A program made the position numbers and the translations under genes. DNA of 64,000 bases from Bacteroidota bacterium (GTDB lineage Bacteria; Bacteroidota; Ignavibacteria; Tepidaquicellales; Tepidaquicellaceae): the NCBI GenBank assembly GCA_018266835.1, contig JAFDZP010000006.1:1-64000 (forward strand), written 5' to 3'. The notes beneath the pieces were generated by a model. The model saw only the letters and a list, made by a program, of their open reading frames with translations, did not search any database and had not been told where the DNA came from. Of the stretch, positions 46,274-53,525 are shown one piece after another (position 1 is the first letter of the stretch; every line of letters starts with the position of its first letter).

Positions 46274-47893
46274 TTATTTTGACTGCAAAGCTTTTTTACG
46301 CATTCTTCTTTGGTTTAATCTGTATAAACCAAAAAGAAGCACTGCTAACGGAGGAAATATCAAATTAAGTAATTTAACATTTCTTTTAGTTGTATCTGAT
46401 GATTCTTCTATAGGAGCTTCAGAAGATTCCTTGCTGCGAATCTCTGCCAATCCTACGTCATCAACTAAATAATCTACCATGTTTACAAAGAAAGTAATAT
46501 TATCTCCCGGAGGTCTGTTCTCTTCATTTGCAAAGTCACCGTCGCCGATTGCTATCATTCGTGATTCTTTCTGTGATTCATTGAAAGGCACTACAGTAAA
46601 CGGAGTTGAACCCGCTGCTGTATCTTTAGGCGGAGTTTTTCCTGCATAGTAGCTTTTGAAGTTGCCTTCGTAAATTGCTCCCATCAACTGCCCTTTCATA
46701 TTAAATAAGGTATCCATTGCTTTCTTATCCATATTCTGGAATTGCTCGAGATTTAATAAGAAGAAATCTTTTGCAAGTCCTGAACGGTCTGAAGAATAAA
46801 GAAGAGGTTTAATTCTGACATTCTTTCCTGCGGCAACTGTTGTATCTATTGTGCTGGCAAATGTTAGTGTTAAGCTCTGAATATTATTGAAAGCTGGGTT
46901 TGTTCTGTTGATATTAGTTATCATCGGGAAGTAAGGATACTTCACTGAAATCGGAATACCGATTTGTGACTGCACCTGAACAGATGAACACTGTAAGTCA
47001 CGCACTAAATCATTGCTGATTCTGATGCCGTAGTTTGCAAGGAATTCATCAATATTCAATTTTGCAACGTCACCGATTACAATCTGCTGCTGGAAGTTTG
47101 GTGTGATTTTATTTATCAGCCATGCAATTCTTCCGCCTCTCATTATATACTGGTCAAGCATGAATAACTGTGTTTCTTTGAACTCAGTCTTCGGGCAGAA
47201 AACTATCAAAGCTGAAATATCATCCGGTACTGCTTTATTCAGCGATACGTCAACAGTCTGCAAATCATATTGTGCTGAAAGAATCTGATTGATGTTTTGC
47301 ATCTTTTTATAATCAGTCTCATCGTTGCCTGATAAAAATCCTATTTTCTTTTTCTTATCAGTGGTAATTCTTTTAATCATTGAAGTAATTTCATACTCAA
47401 GATTATCAACTGACTGAACGACCGGAATTATTTCCTGTTTACCTGCATAAAGAAATACTAAGCCAAGATATACTTTTTTAATTTCTCTTTTATCGTTATC
47501 AGCTGACTGAATCTGAACCGGCTGAATACCGAATTTCTCTGCTTCTTTCTGAAGAGTTGAATTCTCTGTTTCAGAGCCTGAAGTAGGATTGTAAAATTCA
47601 TAATTCAGATTTCCTTTTGAATAAGAACGGTAGTCATCAAGTAAATCCTGAGCGTCTCTTTTTAAATTATTGTAAGGGGCAGGAAGGTCATCACTGAAGT
47701 AAGCCTTCACAACTATTTTATCGTCAAGGTTTTTGACGATATCCTTACTTATAGTAGAAAGTGTGTAAGATTTATTTCTTGATAAATCCACACGTGTAAA
47801 AACTCTTTTTGATATAACATTCACGGCTATAATTATACCAACTATAATCGCGATTTTTATTAGAGTATCTTTTTTTGTGTTTTTCTGATTCAT
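46274..47893 (-). CDS. GldG-like ABC transporter auxiliary protein
   Basis: 539 residues. N-terminal helix ('IKIAIIVGIIIAVNVISKRVF'), a large periplasmic region starting 'TRVDLSRNKSYTLSTISKDIVKNLDDKIVVKAYFSDDLP' (GldG/ABC_transp_aux signature), 'KKIGFLSGNDETDYKKMQNI', 'DISALIVFCPKTEFKETQLFMLDQYIMRGGRIAWLI', and a C-terminal helix with a basic tail. In Flavobacterium GldG works with GldA and GldF in gliding and secretion. Outside gliders the homologous unit is an uncharacterised exporter. Confidence 0.9.
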   Translation of the reverse strand: MNQKNTKKDTLIKIAIIVGIIIAVNVISKRVFTRVDLSRNKSYTLSTISKDIVKNLDDKIVVKAYFSDDLPAPYNNLKRDAQDLLDDYRSYSKGNLNYEFYNPTSGSETENSTLQKEAEKFGIQPVQIQSADNDKREIKKVYLGLVFLYAGKQEIIPVVQSVDNLEYEITSMIKRITTDKKKKIGFLSGNDETDYKKMQNINQILSAQYDLQTVDVSLNKAVPDDISALIVFCPKTEFKETQLFMLDQYIMRGGRIAWLINKITPNFQQQIVIGDVAKLNIDEFLANYGIRISNDLVRDLQCSSVQVQSQIGIPISVKYPYFPMITNINRTNPAFNNIQSLTLTFASTIDTTVAAGKNVRIKPLLYSSDRSGLAKDFFLLNLEQFQNMDKKAMDTLFNMKGQLMGAIYEGNFKSYYAGKTPPKDTAAGSTPFTVVPFNESQKESRMIAIGDGDFANEENRPPGDNITFFVNMVDYLVDDVGLAEIRSKESSEAPIEESSDTTKRNVKLLNLIFPPLAVLLFGLYRLNQRRMRKKALQSK

Positions 47894-47937
47894 AAAATTT
47901 TAAACTCGATTAATTATTCTTTTTGAATATTAACAAA

Positions 47938-48657
47938 TTACCATTTTCTGCTTTCCAGCGATGTTCTGGTTAATAAAAGAAGTATTATAATTCCGCTGAG
48001 GTAATATATAATATCACGGGAATCAATAACGCCTCTTGAAATACTTGCATAATGATAATTAACACTCAGGTATTCAAAAACCGAAGCCATAGAAGCAGGT
48101 AAAAATACTAATGCAAATTTAATTAAAATAAAGAATAATATTACAAGGAAGCTGATTATAAAAGCAACAATCTGGTTTTCAGTTATTGATGAGCAGAATA
48201 TTCCGATACCTACAAAAATTGCTGAAAGTAAAATCAGTCCGACGTAAGCGCCGAATATTGCACCGGCGTCAATTTTACCGAACCATAATGAAAGACTTGC
48301 TACATATAAAAGTGTCGGAAGAATTGCAATTATAGATAGTGCAAGCGCGCTTAAAAATTTCCCAAGAATAATTTCCATATCCGTTATAGGACGGGTAAGC
48401 AATAATTCTATCGTTCCTGTTTTTTTCTCCTCGGAAAAAGACCTCATTGTGATTGCAGGTATTAAAACCAAGAATGTATAAGGGATAATATCAAATGCCG
48501 GACGCATGGTAACTACGCCGATGACCGGTATGCTGCTCCATAAGAACCAGGTCCATAAACCGGTCAGGACAAGGAACACTACAATAACAATGTATGCTAT
48601 TGCAGAATTGAAATATCCTGAAAGTTCTTTTTTAAATATTGTTGATATGTTTTGCAT
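47938..48657 (-). CDS. ABC transporter permease, GldF-like
   Basis: 239 residues, six membrane helices: 'AYIVIVVFLVLTGLWTWFLW', 'IIPYTFLVLIPAITMRSFSEEKKTGTIELLLTRPITDMEIILGKFLSA' (the ABC-2 permease coupling signature) and so on. Partner of the ATPase at 48715 and of GldG. It starts 57 bases after the ATPase stop. Confidence 0.92.
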   Translation of the reverse strand: MQNISTIFKKELSGYFNSAIAYIVIVVFLVLTGLWTWFLWSSIPVIGVVTMRPAFDIIPYTFLVLIPAITMRSFSEEKKTGTIELLLTRPITDMEIILGKFLSALALSIIAILPTLLYVASLSLWFGKIDAGAIFGAYVGLILLSAIFVGIGIFCSSITENQIVAFIISFLVILFFILIKFALVFLPASMASVFEYLSVNYHYASISRGVIDSRDIIYYLSGIIILLLLTRTSLESRKW

Positions 48658-48714
48658 TTTAAAAAACTGTTTCTTAAAATTAAATTAAAATAATTTTTCT
48701 CTGTTTAAAAAAGA

Positions 48715-49662
48715 TTAGTTCTTTGTTGTTAACTCTCTGAAGATATCTTCAAGAGACATTACTTCCTGGCTGAGACCAAGTGTTACTAGTCCCAATTTGC
48801 CTGATACTTTGGAAACGTCTTCCATAATATCATCTTTGCTCTTGCTGAATACTTCAAACGTATAGCTCTTATCATCTTCATTGGCAACACTTACTCTGTC
48901 AACGCCTCTTATCATTTTCAATTCTTCAACAATTGCATTTTTGGAAATAGAAGAATTAAGTTTGAACTTAACATTAACCACTGTTTCTGCTTTAAATCTT
49001 TCCTGTAAGTCTTCAGGTGTTCCGTCAGCAACAATTTCGCCCTTATTAATAATAAGAACTCTGTCGCAGACTGCCTGAACTTCCTGCATAATGTGCGTGG
49101 AAAGAATGAGTGTTTTTTGTTTCCCTAAACTTTTGATAAGTTTTCTTATTTCAAGAATCTGGTTAGGGTCAAGACCTGAGGTAGGCTCATCAAGAATAAG
49201 AACTGCAGGGTCGTGTATCATTGCCTGCGCAAGTCCCACTCTTTGTTTAAATCCTTTTGAGAGCTCGCTGATATCTTTATGCTGAACTTCTTTCAGCCCG
49301 CATTTATCAACTACTCTTTTTATTGCATCCCTTATCTCTCCTTTAGCCACGCCTTCTAATTCCGCTGCATAAGCAAGGTAATCGAGCACGTTCATATCAA
49401 GATAGAGGGGATTTGATTCCGGCAGATAGCCGATTTTCTTTCTTACTCCCAGTGAGTCATCCTGATTATCAATTCCTTCCACCCAGATCTTTCCATCGTT
49501 TGGTGTAAGGTAAGTTGTAATCATTTTCATTGTAGTTGATTTACCGGCGCCATTGGGACCGAGAAATCCTACTACCTGACCTGATTGAATTTCAAATGAA
49601 ATATTGTTTACGGCAGCTTGTTCACCGTAATACTTAGTTAGGTTTTCTACTTTTATCGACAT
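48715..49662 (-). CDS. ABC transporter ATP-binding protein, GldA-like
   Basis: 315 residues from ATG 49662 (MSIKVENLTKYYGEQAAV); a longer frame from 49776 starts inside the C-rich repeat and is rejected. Walker A GPNGAGKST, signature 'ELSKGFKQRVGLAQAMIHDP' (S-K-G variant of LSGGQ), Walker B 'VLILDEPTSGLDPNQ', H-loop 'LSTHIMQE'. First gene of the GldA-F-G-DUF4340 unit. It powers ABC-2 type transport at the inner membrane; cargo unknown. Confidence 0.94.
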   Translation of the reverse strand: MSIKVENLTKYYGEQAAVNNISFEIQSGQVVGFLGPNGAGKSTTMKMITTYLTPNDGKIWVEGIDNQDDSLGVRKKIGYLPESNPLYLDMNVLDYLAYAAELEGVAKGEIRDAIKRVVDKCGLKEVQHKDISELSKGFKQRVGLAQAMIHDPAVLILDEPTSGLDPNQILEIRKLIKSLGKQKTLILSTHIMQEVQAVCDRVLIINKGEIVADGTPEDLQERFKAETVVNVKFKLNSSISKNAIVEELKMIRGVDRVSVANEDDKSYTFEVFSKSKDDIMEDVSKVSGKLGLVTLGLSQEVMSLEDIFRELTTKN

Positions 49663-49756
49663 AGTTTTTGGAATTATACAAGCTATGAAAATAAAAGTAA
49701 AAGAATTGATTTTCAAACCACTTAATTGGTATTGGATTAATCTGAAAATAGCCCTT

Positions 49757-49800
49757 TGCGTCCCCCTCCTTACCAAGGAGGGGGCAGGGGGTGGTTTAAA
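49757..49800. repeat. Third copy of the C-rich palindromic element
   Basis: TCCCCCTCCTT (49761-49771), ACC, AAGGAGGGGG, then CAGGGGGTGGTTTAAA. Its reverse complement matches copy 1 at 44261-44300 over nearly 40 bases (TTTAAACCACCCCCT.. lead included). Confidence 0.88.
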
Positions 49801-49928
49801 GATTATTTTTTAATTCCCGATAACGTAAATTATAAAATTTCTGTCACATTTACTTTATTACTTTGTGCTGAACTATAACATAAATTTAATTGTATAATAC
49901 TATAGCTTTGACAATGTCATTTTAAATA

Positions 49929-50504
49929 TTGATTAAAAAACTTTTTGCAATATTCATCCTGCTCTTTTCCATAACTGCTTCGGCGCAGGATAGCACGCGC
50001 GCATCACTCCGCGCATGGACTTGGCTTGCAACGCAGACTCTTCCCAACCCTGTTTTAATGCACGATGCAAACGAAACCGATGGAAGACTTATCACAACCT
50101 TAAGATGGCAGGTAATACCGCTGAATTTTTCTTTTCACGCGAATAAATACGTCTCCCCTTTTCAGTTTTTTTATATAAACCCAGTAAGGAAATTTACAGG
50201 CTCTATAGAATTGTTCGTACAGCCTGAGCTTTCTCTTGCATCATTCAAATACGGCAATATGAGCAGTTTCGGACTTGGTACGGGCTCAAGGATTACAATC
50301 CCTATTAAAGAGCAGGGCGAGCATCTCGCGGTTTCTATAGGAGGGAAATACACTTTCAGAAAAGATGAAATTGGCGAAAACAACGGTTACTGGGGAATAG
50401 AAACAGGCGCATATTTTTTCTTTGATATGATAGGATTTCAGTTTAACTACAATTTTGATAACAGAACAAGGTACAACATTGGATTATATATTAAATTGTT
50501 TTAA
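49929..50504 (+). CDS. Small outer-membrane-like protein
   Basis: 191 residues from a TTG start (MIKKLFAIFILLFSITASAQ signal peptide). The mature chain has alternating aromatic/hydrophobic strands ('SFGLGTGSRITIPI', 'LAVSIGGKYTFRK', 'YWGIETGAYFFFDMIGFQFNYNF') and ends 'IGLYIKLF' with a terminal Phe, as outer-membrane beta-barrels do. Its end overlaps the next gene by 50 bases, so the two are likely coexpressed. Function unknown. Confidence 0.68.
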   Translation: MIKKLFAIFILLFSITASAQDSTRASLRAWTWLATQTLPNPVLMHDANETDGRLITTLRWQVIPLNFSFHANKYVSPFQFFYINPVRKFTGSIELFVQPELSLASFKYGNMSSFGLGTGSRITIPIKEQGEHLAVSIGGKYTFRKDEIGENNGYWGIETGAYFFFDMIGFQFNYNFDNRTRYNIGLYIKLF

Positions 50505-51471
50505 AAGAAATTCAGGCAAAATATTTTTTGCTGCAATACTCTGCATTTGTTTTTCAGGCTGCTGGCCGTTCAGAGTAGCAGTGGAAAATATTGACAGAAC
50601 TATATTCGATAATCCCGATTCTATTCCAAATAGAATCACTCATCCTTTTAATGACAGCGTTAAATTTTCCGCGCTTTGGGTTGGACACTCGACAACATTA
50701 ATTCAGATTGACGATAAGTCTATAATCTTCGACCCTGTATTCAACGATGTTATCGGAGCTGCAACTTTAAGAAGCAAAGAACCGGGAATAGATATAAAAA
50801 ATATTTCAAAGCTCGACCTTGTTTTAATTTCTCATGCTCACATGGACCACATGAGCCTTGGCACAATACAGGATTTGGATGATAAATTCCCTAATGCTAA
50901 ATTGATTTTCCCTTACGGAGCCGAGAAATATTTATCCAACTACAATATGGATATGGTGAGAATGAAAACAGGCAACTCAATTGAGATGGGCTACGTAGGT
51001 GAAACAAAAGATTTCGACGGCGTAAAAGTTACAACTATTTTTGCATCTCATTTCGGCGGAAGGTATGGGCTGGATAGTTACTTATGGAAAGTCCCGGGAT
51101 ATACAGGCTACATTGTAGAATACAAAGGGATAACCGTTTTATACTCGGGCGATACTGCCTATGACGAATATGCTTATAAAGTTATAGGAGAGAAATATCA
51201 TGTAAATCTTGCAGTTATACCAATCGGTCCCTGCCGCGAGTGCGACAGCACAGGAAACTTCAGCCACGTTGCAACAAGAGGAGCGCTGATGATGTTCGAT
51301 GATTTAAAAGCGGATTTAATGATTCCCGTTCACTACGGCGCAATCACATATTTTAATGACTCCCGCCAACCGGTATATGTGTTGGAAAACATAATCGCCG
51401 AAGAACCTAAATATAAAGACAGAGTAAAAATTCTTACTGAAGGTGAGCAAGTCGTGCTGGAGAGGAAGTGA
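50455..51471 (+). CDS. Lipoprotein metallo-beta-lactamase-fold hydrolase
   Basis: 338 residues from the TTG at 50455, or 330 from the TTG at 50479. Lipobox FSGC. The metal motif 'LVLISHAHMDHMSL' (HxHxDH), 'FGGRYGLDSYLWK', 'ITVLYSGDTAYDE' and 'LMIPVHYGAITYF' give the UlaG/NAPE-PLD-like branch of the family ('ALWVGHSTTLIQIDDKSIIFDPVF'). Family enzymes hydrolyse N-acyl-phosphatidylethanolamines or cyclic esters; the lipid anchor suggests a membrane lipid target, but this is inference. Translation is probably coupled to the upstream barrel-like gene. Confidence 0.88.
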   Translation: MITEQGTTLDYILNCFKRNSGKIFFAAILCICFSGCWPFRVAVENIDRTIFDNPDSIPNRITHPFNDSVKFSALWVGHSTTLIQIDDKSIIFDPVFNDVIGAATLRSKEPGIDIKNISKLDLVLISHAHMDHMSLGTIQDLDDKFPNAKLIFPYGAEKYLSNYNMDMVRMKTGNSIEMGYVGETKDFDGVKVTTIFASHFGGRYGLDSYLWKVPGYTGYIVEYKGITVLYSGDTAYDEYAYKVIGEKYHVNLAVIPIGPCRECDSTGNFSHVATRGALMMFDDLKADLMIPVHYGAITYFNDSRQPVYVLENIIAEEPKYKDRVKILTEGEQVVLERK

Positions 51472-51614
51472 GGGGTATTAAAATGATAATGAACTAATGA
51501 GTAATTCTTGCATAATATTTGCATAAAGGTTACACAAAGTTTATGTGAAAATGTATAGACATTTATACATCGATTTTATATTTTTATATAATGAGTTTCA
51601 GTGTAACTCATAAA

Positions 51615-51646
51615 CAAAAAGCCCAAGTACTGGAATACTTAGGCTT
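51615..51646 (-). terminator. Terminator, minus strand
   Basis: AAGCCcAAGTA/TACTTaGGCTT stem followed by TTTTTG on the minus strand. It supports a short transcript from the small ORF at 51717-51911. Confidence 0.7.
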
Positions 51647-51716
51647 CTTGATTCTCTTTGATGGGCTAATTAGTTACCAAACAAAAGAGATTTTTCTAAT
51701 TTTAATTTTTAGAGCT

Positions 51717-51911
51717 TCATTGTGGAATGATTAGAACAAGCATCCATTTTGAAGCTTTCTTTTTATTAAGCCCAGGAAATAAATTTCCTTTCTCCAATAA
51801 AAGACCCTTCTTACTGTCTAAGAGATTTTTATAAATCCCTCTTTCAGGTACGATTTCACCTGCATCATAAAAGGCTATCTGATACAGATTTGTTGATTTT
51901 GAATTGTTCAT
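51717..51911 (-). CDS. Small hypothetical protein, 64 aa
   Basis: MNNSKSTNLYQIAFYDAGEI start, balanced charged composition, ending 'MLVLIIPQ'. There is no known domain. Support comes from a minus-strand terminator 70 bases beyond its stop and an inverted repeat about 45 bases upstream. It could still be chance in AT-rich DNA. Confidence 0.4.
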   Translation of the reverse strand: MNNSKSTNLYQIAFYDAGEIVPERGIYKNLLDSKKGLLLEKGNLFPGLNKKKASKWMLVLIIPQ

Positions 51912-51954
51912 TCAAAGTTTGTTTAATTCACCCTGCCAAAAGACAGAGATATAA

Positions 51955-51981
51955 CATAACCCATTATAATTATAGGTTATG
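51955..51981. promoter_or_regulatory. Inverted repeat CATAACC..GGTTATG
   Basis: CATAACC (51955-51961) and GGTTATG (51975-51981) around a 13-base AT spacer, upstream of the small minus-strand ORF. Candidate operator. Confidence 0.4.
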
Positions 51982-52325
51982 AATTCAAAATTAATAGAAC
52001 TCTTTTTGAAATGCAAACAGTTTTAAAAAATATCACTATTGACTTTTATTTATGATTTACATTATACTAAAATTGTTTATATATTGCTGTTTAAACAATT
52101 AGTATTATTTTACAGATTAATTTGCAAATAATTTTGCAGAGAAATTTTACACCTCCTTACACTCTACTTTTTGAATTCCCTGTTTTGAAAATTTAATTTA
52201 TTAATAATGAAAATAATCAATTAATTTTGATAATAAATCCTCAAAAAATTTAAGAATATAAAAATCCTTGTAATTTTTACCAATAATAATTTTAACAACA
52301 ATTCGTTACAAACAATATAAAAAAT

Positions 52326-52375
52326 TTCTCTGTGTTCTTTGTGGTTCAGCTCTGTGAAATCTGTGGTTAAGTTTG
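52326..52375. repeat. 'TTCTTTGTGGTT' intergenic repeat
   Basis: CTCTGTG, TTCTTTGTGGTT, CTCTGTG and ATCTGTGGTTAA units in series. Related units occur at 52783-52818. This sequence type is known as an intergenic repeat in several phyla. Confidence 0.65.
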
Positions 52376-52438
52376 CAGAATGCGAAAAAGAGAAATTTAA
52401 GAATTGAATACAAAACTTAATTTTCCGATATTGCAAAC

Positions 52439-52511
52439 GCATCCTTAGCTCAGCTGGTAGAGCAAATGACTCTTAATCATTAGGTCAGCGGTTCGAGCCC
52501 GCTAGGATGCA
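52439..52511 (+). tRNA. tRNA-Lys (anticodon CUU)
   Basis: Acceptor GCATCCT/AGGATGC, anticodon stem AATGA/TCATT with loop CTCTTAA giving CUU, T-loop GTTCGAGCCC. CCA is not encoded. Confidence 0.95.
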
Positions 52512-52523
52512 CAGATTGGAATA

Positions 52524-52541
52524 GTCCCGCTAAAGCGGGAC
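52524..52541. repeat. GTCCCGC/GCGGGAC hairpin
   Basis: A perfect 7-base stem with TAAA loop, 12 bases after tRNA-Lys, without a T-run. It looks like a small palindromic repeat unit rather than a terminator. Confidence 0.55.
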
Positions 52542-52572
52542 AAGAGTACAAAGTTCCTAAAGTTTATAAAGT

Positions 52573-52605
52573 AAAGGCAGGTAGAACAAAATCTATCTGC
52601 CTTTT
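52573..52605 (+). terminator. Terminator after tRNA-Lys
   Basis: AAAGGCAGGTAGA/TCTATCTGCCTTTT stem-loop with T-rich tail. The rest of the 415-bp gap to 52927 holds only repeats. Confidence 0.75.
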
Positions 52606-52715
52606 GCTTTTTATGGCCAGGTAAATAAAAATAAATTAACCTTTAGTAGTAATAAGTGGGAAAAGTTTTATTTTGATTAAATATTTTTTTATTTTAAGAA
52701 GATTTGAATTGTTTT

Positions 52716-52815
52716 ACCGCAAAGAAGCAAAGTGAAAAGCAAAGGAGCAAAAATAATTGTGTAATTTAATTTAACCTTGTTTTGCGGTCTTTGATACACT
52801 TTGCATCTTTGTGGT
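52716..52815. repeat. Inverted 19-bp repeat of the CTTTGTGGTT family
   Basis: ACCGCAAAGAAGCAAAGTG (52716-52734) faces CACTTTGCATCTTTGTGGT (52797-52815); 17 of 19 positions pair, about 62 bases apart. A second half-unit, TTTTGCGGTCTTTG, starts at about 52780. Confidence 0.65.
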
Positions 52816-52883
52816 TAAAAAACCCGACTTTTTTACGACTAAAATTAGAAGTGAAATGGTGATAAGAATAATCAATTCGAAAT

Positions 52884-52911
52884 TTGAAACTTGAAACTTG
52901 AAACTTGAAAC
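52884..52911. repeat. TTGAAAC heptamer array
   Basis: Four perfect copies of TTGAAAC ending 15 bases before the VOC gene ATG. It is the reverse complement of the array at 29034-29054, with the same AATTTGAAAC edge. Confidence 0.85.
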
Positions 52912-52926
52912 TGAAAAAAATCTGAT

Positions 52927-53364
52927 ATGAAAATCAAAAAAACAGACCATACCGGAATTAACGTAATTGACCTTGAAGCTGCTAAGGAGTTTTTCCTTGA
53001 AATGGGACTTGAAGTAATGGGGCAGCAGATGGTAGAGGGCGAATGGGTGGGACGGATAATCGGACTTAAAGATGTGAAAGATGAAATTATAATGATGCGG
53101 ACACCGGGCGGCGAAGCTATGATTGAACTTGTAAAGTTTTACAATCCCGTTGATGAGAAAGGTTTACAGCCAATTCAGTCAAATACACTTGGTATAAGCC
53201 ACATTTGTTTTGCTGTGGAGGACGTAGAGGGCTTAGTAGCTAAACTGCAAAAGAAAGGCGGAGAGCTGATGGGTGAGATTCATAACTATAAAGATGTATA
53301 TAAAATATGTTATTTGCGCGGTCCCGAAGGAATAATTTTAGAGCTGGCAGAGAAATTAAATTAA
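52927..53364 (+). CDS. VOC/glyoxalase-fold protein
   Basis: 145 residues: two beta-alpha-beta-beta-beta repeats, 'KKTDHTGINVIDLEAAKEFFLEMGLEV' and 'LGISHICFAVEDVEGLVAKLQKKGGELMG', ending 'CYLRGPEGIILELAEKL'. Candidate metal ligands are His8, Glu (IELVKF), His (ISHICF) and Glu (ILELAE), as in lactoylglutathione lyase and methylmalonyl-CoA epimerase relatives. The substrate is unknown. Its leader is the TTGAAAC array, unusually close to the start. Confidence 0.85.
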   Translation: MKIKKTDHTGINVIDLEAAKEFFLEMGLEVMGQQMVEGEWVGRIIGLKDVKDEIIMMRTPGGEAMIELVKFYNPVDEKGLQPIQSNTLGISHICFAVEDVEGLVAKLQKKGGELMGEIHNYKDVYKICYLRGPEGIILELAEKLN

Positions 53365-53525
53365 AAATAGATTTGAGCTAAAAAAGTTCGGTTTTTATTC
53401 AATTATATCTATGTTTTAACAAATAAATAATTTTTGCCCGAAAATAAATATAAGTTTTAATACTTATTTATTTCAACTTTTTTAATTTTCGCGAAACTTT
53501 TGCATTTTCAGCCCAAAATTGCACT

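Larger units (their letters stand above)
51912..52438. other. Intergenic, 527 bp before tRNA-Lys
   Basis: Very AT-rich. It holds an inverted repeat (51955-51981) and a 'CTTTGTGGTT' repeat (52326-52375). An apparent minus-strand ORF at 52221-52442 reads through that repeat and into the tRNA and is not considered a gene. Confidence 0.6.

Noticed and set aside
45320-49662. Evidence of active gliding motility
   Set aside because: Only GldA/F/G-like genes and DUF4340 are present; such units occur in non-gliding bacteria, and no other gld or spr gene is in the window.
48715-49776. Longer ABC ATPase starting MVRRGTQRAIF
   Set aside because: The extra N-terminus is encoded by the C-rich palindromic repeat region; ATG at 49662 gives the normal family start.
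52221-52442. Minus-strand ORF of 73 codons next to tRNA-Lys
   Set aside because: It reads through the CTTTGTGGTT repeat (giving 'NHKEHRE') and into the tRNA; a known type of spurious ORF.
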